Part shown: positions 10,131-22,276 of the stretch, piece by piece
Position numbering within the stretch: the first letter of the stretch is position 1
How the letters are laid out: every line of letters begins with the position of its first letter
Source: Calonectria ilicicola
Lineage: Eukaryota > Ascomycota > Sordariomycetes > Hypocreales > Nectriaceae
Direction: 5' to 3'
DNA length: 64,000 bases
Assembly (NCBI GenBank): GCA_020809705.1
Contig: CP085835.1
Span: forward strand, 992,001-1,056,000
Translations under genes and position numbers: made by a program
Notes under the pieces: generated by a model
The model's input: the letters and a program-made list of their open reading frames with translations, nothing else
Database searches by the model: none
What the model was told of the DNA's origin: nothing

Positions 10131-11109
10131 GATGGAGAGGCTTGTAACGAAAGACTCGATAAACAGGATGGCGATCCAGAAATCCGGCCCTGGCGGCCCA
10201 GCCCTATTAATATCTCCCCCATAGACCCCATGTTCTGGTGGCGCATCGCGATGTCCTGCTAGGCCGCCGCTAAAACTTCAGCCGTTGGAGTCGCAGGCAG
10301 CGTCCAAGCTCAGGCCACCGTCACCTCAAAAGAAACAAAAGCGGCACAGGGAATTGCCCTGCTCTTGGGGCTGGGCTAGACACGCGCGCTATCCAATGGT
10401 AGCCCGCCGAGTGGATGTCGGCTTTCTCTTCCCAATAGAATTAATCACTGTCCGGAACCCGGCAGTTGCCTGTCCGCTTATTATGGCGTGTCAAGCTTTC
10501 TCGTATCCACGACCCGATGATTCAGCCACAGCCACGGGAGCACACCATAGGACCAGCTGGCTCGCTTGTGACGCCGCTGCATTAGTTTAATACCAACTAA
10601 GCTGCTATTGCCATTTACAGCCATCTGTCTCGCTCAGCTCCGTGTTTATGAACGCCGTTCAGCGGGGTGGCTGGCAATCCCGCTTACAATTATGCATACT
10701 CTATACACAACAAGATGCACTTTTAATATTTCGCCAATCACCACCATGACTCAAAATATGTCATCTCATTTGCTTGCAATAAAATATGCCTTGTGTACCA
10801 TGATAGTCAGGCGTGCGACGTCTATACACCGCTAACTAATCGCTATGGCTCAGAAACGAGAAACGTGGAGTCACTCAGATTGCAGCAACATCTCTCAACT
10901 TGACCAGAACACTAAATTTCTCAAACCAATCCTTCATTAAAATATATTAATAGTATTCATCATTATATTACCTTTTATGTATATTTTCTTCTCTATTATC
11001 TCTGTTGTATTTGTCTTTTGTTCCACCAACCCCGCCTCTTACCGTGTTATAGGACTGATCAGGTTCAATCAACCAACCCCACTCACAATGACAGAACCTA
11101 GTTTTAGCT
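10131..11109. other. intergenic stretch, no supported gene
   Basis: This 979 bp gap lies between two minus-strand genes. Its left part carries the promoter of the metalloprotease gene. The right part (about 10,930-11,000) is AT-rich and probably the 3' flank of the Clr5-domain gene. Small frames of 60-100 codons occur on both strands, with no domain or consistent structure. Confidence 0.5.
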
Positions 11110-13526
11110 TCAAATTTCTTCCTCCACGATAATTTCCTCTCCAAACCCACTCGCTGCCCCCATTGGAAGTGTCTGGGCCATGTCGCCATCCCAATCGGCA
11201 AATAGCTCAATAGAAGACCCAGCTGAACTTCGCGATCGTCGAAGCAGAGATGGAATTTTCCGTATTAAACTTCCAGCTGCTCTGAACCGATGGAGGGAGC
11301 TTGTGCGCGATGTATCAGAAGAACATGATGATCGCGCTATCATAGACTTTGTGAACGGAGGATTCCCTTGTAAGGCATTAAAAAAGATTTGGTGTGCATG
11401 AAACGACGCTGTGGAACCCGATGCAATACTGGATGTGCGCTCCGAGGGAATGTCGATTAAAACACTGGGAATTCCTTCTGACATGCTGATGGTTGTTCTT
11501 TTCATCATACTTTTGAGTGTCTGCTCAAAGTCAGACATAGAATCGCCCCTCAAGTCTGTGAGTGAGATCATGTCAGTGTCCAGAACCTCCCCCCACCATT
11601 CAGTGGTTGTTTTAGGAGTCGGCGGCGTCGGTGTTTGCACTCTTGAGGAGACCATTAGCTGCGTGGTAGATTCGAGTCTATCCAGGAGCTCAGCTTGGAT
11701 CTGCTGGACAAATTTGTTTTTTCGCCTCATCGGCGTCGCCCACGAGTGATGCTTGCAGAACTGCTGGACGAATTCATCACTAGTTACTCGTGCAGAATCT
11801 TCATTCTCGTGCGTGATCTTTTCGATTGCTCTGATGCAGGATGGTACATCAAATGAGGGCTTGTCATTCTGTACACTGGGATGGAACTCTGCTTCTTCTG
11901 AGCTTCGCCGGCTGTCACGCGGCGACGGCACAAAGAAGCGGGCTTCCTCAATAATCATTTTGCAAATGATCATCAAAAAGTGGGTTGGAGATATGCCGGC
12001 CAGAAATTCTTCGTTCAGCCATACAAGTACGTCCTCGATTGCTGGAGGATGAACTTGTAGATCATGCCATAGATATGCGAACAAGTGGCTACCATGAGCC
12101 CACAAGGCGACATCGTTCCACTTGAAGCCCCATTGGCTCAAGGATGCGGCATCCCATGCACCGTTTCGAATGTCTCTTAGAAGGCTCGGGTCACTTGTAG
12201 CCTCATTCATTTGATGGAGACGTTTCTTGCACCATGCGAGGCAAGGCCCGATCACCATAGACAGGGTGCCACTCAGTAAACTAAGAAGGTTCTCAGGTAC
12301 GGAAATTTCCTCTCTGCCTTCTGATAGTTGCTGTACCGTCCAGAGATCAAGGGAAGAGTTTTGAGAAGGGTCTGCTTGGGCATAGATATCCATGAAATTT
12401 CGAGCCTTGTCCAGGTGTTCCTGGACCTCGCCTGCCTTGTTGTACTGGTATGAGTATATTCTGGCAAGGTATTTGTGAAAGAGAAATGATTCATGAGGGG
12501 CCATTTCCTCCTTGGCTGGTTGGTCGGTTTTATTGCCTCCGCTCAAGTCTAGAGGATCATTGCTAGATTTTAGTTCAGATTCTAGCATAACACATGCCAC
12601 CTTTCTCGTATCTTTTGACCGAGCGGTCCTCGCCATGTCCAGCATTCTAGACCTCCTCTCCTTGTTTGAGGATGTCTTGGATTGGAATGGAACTGATGAC
12701 TTGGCGTAGCGGCAAAATGCTCTTTTGAAAATATAACAACTGTCCAAAAATTCCGCACATACTTTATCGATGTCTATAGATGAGTATAATGAGGAATCTG
12801 GGCTATCAGCGCGCTCTGAAGCATCTAGTGGGTCCAACGTTGTGAGCGTAAAGGGCGGCGATGTGCTCATTCGGTTTGATCCCAATATAGAGAACGCAAA
12901 AGCATCGGAACTGGAATCGGTCTCATCCATGAATAGATCACTCTCGGCATCTTGAATAGGCTCGGTGAATTGATTGGGAAAATCCCATGCAGTTGGGCGG
13001 TATCGTTTCGATGGGCGATCGTGGAGCAACGAGCTAGCATTGGAGTGATTGGAGACAGCTTCTTCCAGTGGACTTTCTGTGCTCCTGGGTCTCTTGTTTG
13101 CATCTGCGTGGAATTGAGGACGTCCTGACAAGGGAATTTCGCTCGGAATTGGAGGCAATTGTTGGTCCTGGGGCATGGGTGAATTGAGGGCCCCTGCGGA
13201 TGCGACCGTGGACTGGCTCTGCCGGCGTGGCTGCTTTTGAAACTTCCATCTGTTCGTGGCCTTGGAGAATTGGTCCGGGCTGGAATCCACATGTTAGTAC
13301 TCATCTTTGTGAAAGGGCTGCCGCGTCTTTGTTACACTTACGAAATAGAAAACCCATAAATATCCTTCAAGCGGCGCGTGACTTCTTTGCGACTCAGGTT
13401 CAGATCCAGGTACATTTCTCGAATCCTGTCCTTGTACAGATCCATCTGATCATTTGAAACGGCTGTGGCCCGGGGAGCCTGGTCATATTTCCAGGTAAAA
13501 TTGGCATTTTCGGCTTTGGAGACCAT
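11110..13526 (-). CDS. Clr5-domain protein, putative regulator
   Basis: I join two exons: 13526-13342 and 13279-11110, with a 62-nt intron (donor gtaagt, branch ctaac, acceptor gattccag). This gives 784 residues. The splice is needed because the long second-exon frame has no ATG and begins inside a domain. The joined N-terminus, about residues 23-78, reads DLYKDRIREMYLDLNLSRKE...YGFSIS-PDQFSKATNRW. That is the Clr5 domain, named for the Neurospora cellulose regulator and found at the N-terminus of many ascomycete proteins of likely regulatory role. The rest is Ser-rich, with disordered stretches near 85-200 and a helical middle (about residues 300-520). The C-terminus is acidic (EEIIVEEEI). 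I see no second known domain. It starts 0.2-1 kb from other genes and is not obviously part of an operon-like group. Confidence 0.83.
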
Positions 13527-14580
13527 TCTAGTCTCATCGAAGGAGCGAGGGACGGAAGCAGAGCCCTCAGTGAGTATGGATTGGAAGGATCAAACAAGGG
13601 TCAAGAACTGAAATCAAAACTTGAAGCTCCTTCGCGCACGCGTTGCGGGGATGGGAAGAATGACGGAGTGTGATGCAGGAGATATAGCTACAGATACAGG
13701 GATGACATACATATTAATTTGATCATCCAGAAGGGGGCGGGATGGTTCGCATCCAAAATCGCCTTGTGAGGCAACAAACTAAGTGTGCCTCATCGCTCTG
13801 CCTGTGCTTCATTCTCCACTGCTGACCCCGGCTCCATTGGACAAGGTGTCTCCAGTCTGAATCTCGGATCATCTACGCGGCCAATCAGCAGCGAACAACG
13901 GTCCAAGCGCTTACTCCAACAAACTAGACCGTGTATGGAAATTCCAATGATTGTCGCGTCATGTTTGACACTCAATGAGAGGGAGCCTGTTGAGGTTGCA
14001 GGCTTACTTCCCATCGCATCAACAAGGCCCAGAAAACGGCCCAAATGGCGACCACGGCAACACCAAGGAAAACAGCCAAGCTAATCCCATTACGGGAAAT
14101 CCAATCATTTCTCCACCACCTTATGCCGCACCAAATGCCAGCCGAATGCGAGCCGGTGAACCTAAACATGTACGGATGAAACTGAAACTCCACTTTGAGC
14201 TCTTCAACTCCGGCGGAAGGTAATGAGCTGCCTGCACTAAAATTAGACAACGGCAGCAACCGTCTCTAAATGACGTGGCGATATACTGTGGCGTCGTGGA
14301 ATGAGAGTGTTGGAATTGCCTTTTTGGGAAAATCCAAAGACTACCACATACATTATTTGCTGGATTAACTTGGTTTTGCTCCATCATGAGACATTGGCAA
14401 GACAGTTAGTCTGAGGCTATACCTATACTTTACATAGCTATATGTTCATATTAATACCAAGGCAACACCGCATTGCCATATTTCTATTTAAGCATTGTTT
14501 CGTGTCCAAGTAAAATCCAACAATTTGCTCACTAAAGCGCATCCAAAACATAAAATCTCTCTCTTTCACATCTCTTTAAG
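13527..14580. other. promoter of the Clr5 gene and unresolved DNA
   Basis: This gap lies between divergent genes. On the minus strand a frame at 13972-14259 encodes a peptide with one strong hydrophobic segment (ISLAVFLGVAVVAIWAVFW) but begins at TTG. A donor/acceptor pair near 14350 and 14232 could supply an ATG from 14387 only in a different frame. I do not call it as a gene. Overlapping plus-strand frames (13785-14084, 13975-14223) have no support either. Confidence 0.35.
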
Positions 14581-14776
14581 ATGGCATTGGATCCGATTAA
14601 ATACTTTCAGAAGAAAGATGAGGAAAATGTCCTTGCGCATGTTGGAGCATGGGCCAAAGACCAGCCTGCCCCGAAACCAAGAGTAGTATGCGCATCTCAA
14701 CAAATCGAAAACATGTATTAATTGCAAATAGTCACAGCCTCCTAAACCTCGACCAACAACCAGAACCTCAACATAA
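14581..14776 (+). CDS. possible small two-exon gene, unknown function
   Basis: Exon 1 (14581-14682) starts at an ATG after a CT-rich leader; exon 2 (14732-14776) ends with TAA. The 49-nt intron has a gtagta donor and a tag acceptor. Joined, they give 48 residues: an amphipathic charged N-terminal half (KYFQKKDEENVLAHVGAW) and a Pro/Lys/Arg-rich tail. Without splicing the frame would end 10 codons further on. I do not recognise it, and the intron lacks a perfect CTAAC branch site, so this is tentative. Confidence 0.3.
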
Positions 14777-15727
14777 GCCGTTCATTTGTCGATTGTTGAC
14801 GCACGATTTCCTTCTGGGAAATGCCATTGTCCAGATCAAGCGAGCCGTTTGCATCCAGACGAACATAACACAGGGTTGACCAACCTCTCACGGGTGCGAG
14901 GCTATCAAAGAAGAATTAAATTGAGTAATTTTTTCATCTCTTGTCTTGGATAATTTTCCATCCTTGATCTGGCGAAGGCGTTTTGAAGCACCTGGTTCAT
15001 TATTAATATTCATGTACCTGCGACGACACTGGGTCTCCTTAATGTTAAATATTATGGATTTATTATTTCTATGTCTTTATTGAATGAGACGCAAATTTCT
15101 TTATTTAAATAAGGTTCCGTCGATCTAGTTTTGGAAGTTTCAAAGCCCGAGGTTTACGTCTTTATCGACCGAGATGAAAGAAGGATAGGTGAAAGGAAAC
15201 GAGAAAGTCAAACCGGGTTTACAATGGTCAAAGATTAATTAAATTATTGCATCATCGCAAATATTTAGTGCCCCAGTGTGCATATGACTCTGCCTATCCC
15301 ATTTTAAATTTGACACAGCGTCCCTTGGTCAGAAATACACATCAGCAAGTCATATTTTAAACATTTTACATTTCGAAAGCCTTGATGAGGTTTTTCTTTA
15401 GAGACATTACGCTGAAACAAGTTTCTATCCTTGGATATCTGTGCACTGTGCTATTATGTTCAAAAGAGACAAAGGAAATAAACTTGTGAAAGGTCACGAG
15501 CAATGAACTGTTTGTTTGCTGCTGCTCCAGGCAACGACTTGAATAGCAACTTCTTTAAATATCATTGAATCACAATCAAAGACCAATCCTCAATGATGAA
15601 ATGAGAAAGAGTATTTCATATCATTTGATCTTCGGCTCTTCAATACTTCGTGTATCTATCTTCATCCACAACAGTAACTTCCCCAGTGACAGACATATCA
15701 ACATACCTCCCACTTTTCTATACAAAA
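14777..15727. other. intergenic stretch, nothing recognised
   Basis: This is moderately AT-rich sequence with no frame I can support. It includes runs such as ttaattaaattattgcatcatc and short T-rich tracts, and it should contain the promoter of the small gene at 15728. Confidence 0.45.
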
Positions 15728-16087
15728 ATGACCAGTCAGGACAAGAACGAATTATTGTCGCTGAGATCTCCACTTTCGGAAACGAATGAAATTCTTTCTC
15801 CGAAAAATGGGAGCTCATCCACCGAGTACTGCGACCCGAACAAGAAGTCTCCTAGTACTGTGAACCAGAATATCAACTTTACGGATCTAGGCAAGAATAG
15901 GCTACCACCTCTGAACCGGGTGTTGTCAAAAAAGCCTAACCAACCATTTCAGTTCTGGTTGGCTAGAAAAATGACGTCTGTCCCAGTGGGTGATCCCGAG
16001 AAAAGAAATGCGTCCGATCCCGTTGCTGCGCCATCCAGTCAGGAGCAAGAACTTATCGATACCCGGCCAGCGAAACGACAATGCTGA
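15728..16087 (+). CDS. small hypothetical protein, disordered
   Basis: This is a 119-residue frame from ATG 15728 (context acaaaaATGA) to TGA 16085-16087. The in-frame extension upstream starts only at GTG (15650), so the ATG is preferred. The product is hydrophilic, rich in Ser, Pro, Asn and Lys, and ends with a basic RPAKRQC tail that could act in nuclear targeting. It has no signal peptide, membrane helix or known domain. A short aromatic patch (PFQFWLARKM, near residue 70) is the only part that looks foldable. It may be an orphan gene or a chance frame. Confidence 0.4.
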   Translation: MTSQDKNELLSLRSPLSETNEILSPKNGSSSTEYCDPNKKSPSTVNQNINFTDLGKNRLPPLNRVLSKKPNQPFQFWLARKMTSVPVGDPEKRNASDPVAAPSSQEQELIDTRPAKRQC

Positions 16088-16936
16088 ACTCTTTAAAATA
16101 TTAAAAAATGAAACAATCCTATGAGGGGAGACGAGCTGGGCGTTGGTTTGATGAAGGTCTTACTTCATTCGATCGAAACACCATGCTGTAAAGAGGGATT
16201 CTTTTTCAACTTTGGCTACTATATCAAATTGTCACCATCAGCACCATGAGTGTAATAATCAACTATGAACATTCACCACATAGGTTGCAATAGAAATCTC
16301 TGTTTATGTTGATAGTCTTGAGTGGTAAAAACAGACGTGAAATATTGGTACAAAAGTGTGCAAATTTGCAGATAACATCACGTAGATTATTGGTTAAAAT
16401 GAATTTTTTCTATACCGGCATAATGATATTTATGAAGTTCAGCAGTAACTGAATATATCTAAAATTGAGCAAGCAAAGCATCGTTATCGATTGTGGATGA
16501 CGGTAAAGCAGTCGCGCGGTCGCTCGATTCTTCGAGTTAATCGCTCAGATGTCGCTCATTTCGGCAGCTCCACAGCCAAAACTGTAACTCTGTAGCCTCT
16601 CTTGAAATCCGGGGTCCAAGTTGCTTTTTTCTGTTTTTAAAAAAAATTGATCAAACCTTTGGGGTGTGTCTTATCATCGTAATCGGGGCGTTATTACCGG
16701 CCAACGCCAATTTTCGGCCGTGAATCGGCTTCCCCTCTTTAACTCCACCTATCGGTTGGAAATGAGCCGATGCCGGTTGCTCTCGATTTGCATCGCATCG
16801 CGGATGTGCGAAGTGGATACATACATTTGGCTTGCATTATTAAGAGGCCAAGGCGGGGAAACTCTTTCATCCAAACAAAATCAGCAACATCCAAGTGGCT
16901 GCATATTTGATTCGCACTCATATTCCAGTCAGCAAA
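16088..16936. other. intergenic stretch upstream of the amidase
   Basis: No gene is supported here. The region before the amidase start contains a T-rich/A-rich switch at about 16,624-16,650 and likely promoter sequence. Small frames on both strands lack any domain. Confidence 0.45.
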
Positions 16937-18369
16937 ATGGAACCATACCGATTGACAGCAACTAAAGTAGCCGCCAAATTCAAAGATGGCACACTCACGG
17001 TCGAGCAATATGCCAGATCGTTGCTCAGTCGAATTCGAGAACGTGACTCTGTGGTAAAGGCATGGGCGTATCTGGACGAGGACTATGTGATTGAACAAGC
17101 AAAGAAGCTGGACCAAGTTCCGGTCGAAGCTCGGGGGCCTCTCTATGGTGTTGCAATTGGCGTGAAAGACGTAATCTATACTAAAGGTACGACTCTTAAG
17201 TTTATGTATAGAATCGGCGATGCTAACTATTGTAGATATGCCAACTCAGTTCAACTCATCTATATATGAGAATGACGCTCCCAAGGTTGATGCGGCATCC
17301 ATAATTGTCCTTAGAAAGGCTGGAGCGCTCATCTTGGGCAAGACAACAACAACTGAATTCGCGGCGACGACTCAAGGCCCAAAAACTACAAACCCGCATA
17401 ACCCGGGCAGGACTCCCGGTGGCTCATCATCCGGATCTGGAGCTGCAGTCGGTGACTTTCAAGTTCCTATTGGTCTCGGAACCCAGACCGGAGGTAGCAC
17501 CATCCGACCTGGCTCTTTCAATGGCATTTACGCCCTGAAGCCAACATGGAACGCCATCTCGCGTGAAGGCCAAAAAATATACTCGCCCATCCTGGACACT
17601 CTGGGTTTATATGCACGAAGCGTTCCCGATTTGCAACTTCTGGCCGACGTGTTTGCATTGAAGGATGACGAGCCTGCAAAAGATGATTTTACCATCAAGG
17701 GTGCCAAGTTTGCCATCTGCAAAACAGTGATATGGCCTCAGGTTGGAGATGGTACGGCCGCAGCAATGGTGAAGGCGAAAGAGCTTCTTGAAGCCCAAGG
17801 AGCCGAGGTGGAGGAGATTGAGCTTCCCGAGTCCGTGCGCGATTTGCCCAAATGGCACGCCACGATAATGTCCACAGATGGACGAACAGCCTTCTTCCCC
17901 GATTACTGCTATGCAAAGGATGAGATCTCAGATTACCTCGCTGGACACGTTGAAAACCGGTTGCAGATTTCACGAGCAACAGAGCTTGAGGCCTTTGACA
18001 ACATTTCAGCGGCCCGACCGGTTGTAGATAAGGTTCTCAAGAAATACGCCGCAGTGATTGTTCCCAGCGTGCCAGACGAGGCCCCAGAAGGGCTCGCAAC
18101 AACTGGAAGTGCAAACTTCAACGTGATTTGGACGGTAAGAGCTCTGGATATTTAGTGGAATCACTATGCTAACTTGCGCTCAACAGGCCCTTCACACACC
18201 TGTCATTAATGTCCCAGGCTTTGCAGGAAAGAACGGTTTACCAATTGGTCTATCACTGGTTGCACCTCGCTATCATGATAGGCATCTCTTAGCAGTTAGC
18301 CAGAAAGTCGGAGAAGTTTTTGAATCGCAAGGAGGGTTCACGTCGAAATTGGTTAATGGTAGCTTGTGA
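16937..18369 (+). CDS. amidase-signature family hydrolase
   Basis: Cytosolic-type amidase that should hydrolyse carboxamides with the Ser-cisSer-Lys triad. I join three exons: 16937-17186, 17236-18134 and 18187-18369, giving 443 residues. Both introns are GT-AG with CTAAC branch sites (tgctaact; gctaactt). The start ATG has a good context (gcaaaATGG). Visible landmarks are the catalytic Lys77 in GVAIGVKD, the Gly/Ser-rich PGGSSSGSGAAVG stretch at about 144-156 that carries the cis-Ser, and GTQTGGSTIRPGSF with the nucleophile Ser171. The C-terminal exon restores the conserved TPVINVPGF...GLPIGLSLVAPRYHD segment. Length is typical for this family. No signal peptide is present. The substrate cannot be told from sequence; acetamidase-, indoleacetamide- and aryl-amidase-like members all share these motifs. 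Confidence 0.9.
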
Positions 18370-18936
18370 GTAGAGTAGTATACCTGAAATTTACCTTGCT
18401 GTTATTGCATACTTTCACAACCACGTATCGCAAAATTCTGCCCTTCGGATCAGTCTTTGAGTAATTTTTCAATCATGGATTTATGGCCCGGAGTTTAGAA
18501 GGCGTGTGTCCATGTCGATGACGGGTCAGTATCGGGGCGACTCTACTATTGGCTCATGTCCGAGACAAAGGATCAACGATTACAAATCAGCTCAAGACCG
18601 ATCGTCTTTTCGTCCGATTGAAGCCTTTGCTTTTTGAATTTTTTTATAGATCTGTTGCAAACAATTATTCTTTACGATGTCGCTTCGCCGAAAATCATGC
18701 CAACCATACTTTCGAAGCAAGCAGAGATGTGGGTTTCTTGTTCGCAGATTGACCTGAATTCTACCTACTTGTTGAAATTACATTAAAGACATTGTATTTG
18801 AGCTATTACAATGACAGAACATGACCCCGCTGGCCTTCCGTCTCTCCAAAGCGCTTCGATTCTGTTAAAATTGCAGTCTTGACCCGTAATACATGGATAA
18901 CCGCAAACATCCAGTCTAGACATTTCTCGGACTGCC
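18370..18936. other. convergent intergenic stretch
   Basis: This is 567 bp between the 3' ends of the amidase (+) and the basic hypothetical gene (-). It should hold two 3' UTRs. No gene is supported. Confidence 0.5.
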
Positions 18937-19684
18937 TCAGAAGACGGGCGGTTCATGAAGAATGGGCTGCTTCAAAGCTGCGAGTTTCAAATTGCCCCAT
19001 TTGTACATGTTAGCCTCGAGAATCAGACATCCATCCTTATCCGTGTCCCAGCATGCACAGTTCATGTCAGGCTTCATTTTACTCCTGGGGAAAGCGGGCC
19101 TTGGGTCTTCATCAGAGTCGTCTTTCAATCCGTAATCTCCGTAATCTTTGGCAAAGTGCACCATGACATGCTCGTTTGCGGACGCAACATTGGTGTAGGT
19201 TCCTAGAATTTTTGCATCTTGCTCAGCGTATCCTCCAGTTACGGAGTGAAACACAAAGTAAACTGATTCTCTCTGGTAAGGTTGCGTGCTGTCGGTCGGT
19301 TCTGATTTGAGAAGGGTCGATTGGTTGCGTCTCTCACCGACCTCTTGAATCAAATCGGCAGGAAATATACCTTTCCATTTCTTGGACCAGGTTTCATGGT
19401 TGCCGTTTGCGGCTGAAGAAGCACTCGCCTGTGATACCCAGAGCCACGTCAGCTGTGTCGATCTGGTGGTGTTATTGATTGTAGAGGTTTCTTACCTTCT
19501 TTTTCCCTCGCCGAGAAGGTCGTTCAGCTTCCATATTAGCCCGATCAGGGCCTTGGAAAGAAGCACTGCTGGCTTGAGCCCCGAGGACGGAAGGCCTGTT
19601 GACATCTGCCCCGTTATCGTCTTCAGGCTTGGTGGAGATTAGCGCGTCTGTAGGGGCGCGTCTGCGTTTCTTCCGCCTATCCAT
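18937..19684 (-). CDS. conserved-looking hypothetical protein with basic N-terminus
   Basis: I join two exons: 19684-19496 and 19428-18937, with a 67-nt intron (donor gtaag, acceptor tatcacag) in phase 0. This gives 226 residues. The ATG at 19684 is the first in-frame one; the extension above it starts at TTG. The N-terminus MDRRKKRRRAP is a strong nuclear-localisation-like patch, and a second basic patch (RRGKKK) sits at the exon junction. The second exon has a compact region (YFVFHSVTGGYAEQDAKILGTYTNVASANEHV) followed by an acidic segment (DDSDEDPRP) and CACWDTDKDGCLILEANMYKWG. It looks folded, but I cannot name the family. No catalytic motif or membrane span is visible. Confidence 0.72.
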
Positions 19685-20306
19685 GTTGAAAGCAGGGTCC
19701 AAGCGAATGTGATGATATCGCGTGGAGCTGGTAGGTGATGGAAAAATGGACGAATGTTTGTTGACAACCGCGTCATCGATAATATTCGCAGCACGTGACC
19801 AGGAAAAAAGTAATGTTTGCTTCTCATCAAAGTTCGCATGGAGATCAAGCTACTTTTTCTCCAACTGACTTCGGAGAAATTCAAGAGAATATTATGAAAG
19901 TGATGGTCTGTTGTGTCCGAGTTTGCAGAAAAAGTGTCACATCTTAGGTAGCCTCAATAGCCTAGCCCGACCAACGCGGTAACGGACAGATCAAATAGGC
20001 CGACTCTAGGTTGCACACAGCCCGAATTCACATCCAAATATCGTTAACAACGGTGACTGGTTCATCTGACCATTTCAAACATAGCTAGCGGCCGCCGCCG
20101 ATCTTATCAGATGACGGTAGCCAAGGCTGCCAAGCTGCGAATAGCTTCAACCTTAGATAATAAGTCTTGGGCTGCAGCTGGCGGCTGCAGCTAGAGGAGA
20201 CCTAGCTGGATTCCTTCCATAATGAGAAATCTGGAGACGTGGATCAAGGCTGTTTTGGAGCTTCTGTCACCTGGGACGTAACAGCTATGTCCAAAATCCC
20301 TAATAA
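19685..20306. other. intergenic stretch, no supported gene
   Basis: The left part is the promoter of the minus-strand hypothetical gene. The right part borders the dehydrogenase relic. It includes a GC-rich inverted stretch with repeated cagctg/gcagct steps at about 20,170-20,195. No coding frame is convincing. Confidence 0.4.
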
Positions 20307-20895
20307 GATGGCGGAGCCGCCGTATGGAATCCACTCTATCAAGAGGGCACTCGACCCGGTGATCGCGTCAGTATTATCGGTGTCGGTGGACTTGGTCATC
20401 TCGCTATTCAATTTGCCTCCAAGATGGGTTTCGAGATTGTCGTTTTCTCCAGCTCAGAATCTAAGGAGGAGGCGGTCAGTTTCGGTGCATCCGAATTCCA
20501 GGTCACGGGCCAAGTCAAGATAGAGGACATTTGCAAACTAAACTATCTCATCATCACGACTAATCTTTTTCTTGACCTTTCGGCGTGAGTTCATCTCAGG
20601 TGTAAACTTGAATGGTTTAAGTAGTAGTCATGACAGCTACTTCCCCACTTTGGCTCCAGGAGCCAGGATCATCCCGCTCACCTTTAGCGTCGACAACTTG
20701 CAGATTCCAAGCCTTCAACTGCAGATTACTGGAGCTAGGGTGATCGGATCTGGTTTGGCACCAACGGCCGCAGTCCAGAGTATGCTGTCGTTTGCTGCCA
20801 AAGATGACATCAAACCAGTGATTGAGAAATTCCCTATGACCCAACCCGGTATCACAGAAACGATGGAATATCCCCACCCTAAATACTTCATTTAA
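20307..20895 (+). pseudogene. truncated zinc-type alcohol dehydrogenase (MDR family) relic
   Basis: The sequence encodes the NAD(P)-binding half of a medium-chain dehydrogenase of the cinnamyl-alcohol-dehydrogenase/YahK type. It contains VWNPLYQEG-RPGDRV, then the Rossmann motif GVGGLGHLAIQFA, then, after a frame change, LAPGARIIPL, QITGARVIGS and the C-terminal FAAKDDIKPVIEKFPM signature. Three defects are visible. The N-terminal catalytic zinc-binding half is absent, with two in-frame stops (20301-20306) just before the homology. A TGA at 20586-20588 closes the first frame and the remaining homology is in the +1 frame. The end stops at TAA 20893-20895 before the usual last residues. It is therefore a relic, not a working gene. 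No neighbour suggests a cluster. Confidence 0.72.
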
Positions 20896-22276
20896 CATAT
20901 GACCCTGATTTTTTCGATTATTAATGCTCTTGGTCCTCGCAAACTAATCACACAAATCAGCAATACTCGTATCACCATCATGTGCGACAACTTATGTCTC
21001 GGAAATAGGCCGGTTGCCTCGCTCGCAGGTCTGGTTCCGACCCTTTGCTCTTCTTCAATCGGGACCTGGTACCTTAGACAGCGAATATCCACTTATCTCT
21101 CATGATTTATTATTTCTTTCAACTACTTGAATTCATGATATCAAAATTGGCAAGTATCCCGTATCTTGTCCATCACCTTCAAAGGGCCCACAGATAAGAG
21201 GAGGGAGATTTCGCCAATTTCTAAGTCACTAGCTCTTCACATACTCCCGTCTCCCGTTGCCGGCTTTTTATTTTGCTCAGCCCTGGCTTTGTCTTTGCAC
21301 ATCGCCATCGGAAAGCACAGAATGGGCGTGCATAAATATAAACTGGCACGGCTTTTGTGCTTATCAGGGGCAGGCGTCACAAATTCGGATGTTGGTAACA
21401 GTACCCAAGTACCCATTAAAATATGACATCATTTCGTGGTTTCGGTGGCTCGGTCCGAATATGTGATCAATTTGTCTTACCAAAACACGGCCGAAAAACA
21501 TCTTGTTTTTTCTCGTGCTTCCGCATCACCGTAGATCATGCTCCGTGCGTTATATCATTGGCTTTCCCTTTTCCATGTCTGCCTTTTCCGTTGCCATCTT
21601 TCGCCATCTTTTTTCTTGTAATTTGTCACCCGAAAATTGCGGCGTTTCCAATAGTCTCATCACGAATTCAAACTGCAGAATCCGTGATGAATTCGTCATT
21701 GCTGGAGTCAAAATGCGTCAAAACTTGTGACTCTGAGCGGTTTCTAGTTATTTGAGATAAGATTAGGAACTTTTGATTCTACTTGCCAAGAGAAATTATC
21801 CAACAATTGGATGTACATACTACCTATCAACTGTCCATCGTTGGATTTTTTTCATTCTTGTGCCAAGGAACTTGCACTTTCGCGTGATAAGAGTGATTAA
21901 TCAATATATTTATAAAGTTTTAGTTCTATGACGTACAAGATCTGTAAATTCTTTCCAGCTCTAACTCATCACTCGTGATACCTGCCGTTGTCATCGCGAA
22001 TAACTGGGAAGCTATGACTGTATATACGAGTTCACACTCAATGTCTAACTTGGTCACTATAGTGTTTGCAAGGACGCAAGAGAATTCCAAAAGAATTACC
22101 ATCTTTATCATAGACAGTCATATATGCTATGTTTATATTGCCGCGGTGCACACACACAGTTAAAGCATAAAAGGCTCTTACCCATTCCACTTTTCGCATC
22201 AGTCCTCGTTCACTAAACACAATTCTCCATCTTCTTTTTTGCTTAAATTACTACCACAAATTAATTATAATCAAAG
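20896..22276. other. long intergenic stretch
   Basis: This is 1.38 kb without a supported gene. Frames of 60-110 codons overlap on both strands and have no domain. A 9-bp perfect inverted repeat (acgaattca / tgaattcgt, 21662-21670 and 21688-21696) lies in the middle. The last 200 bp should contain the promoter of the secreted charged protein. Confidence 0.45.

Noticed and set aside
21423..21755. 110-codon frame with a hydrophobic stretch in the long intergenic region
   Set aside because: A second frame overlaps it and the hydrophobicity comes from T-rich sequence. No signal peptide-plus-domain structure or introns support it.
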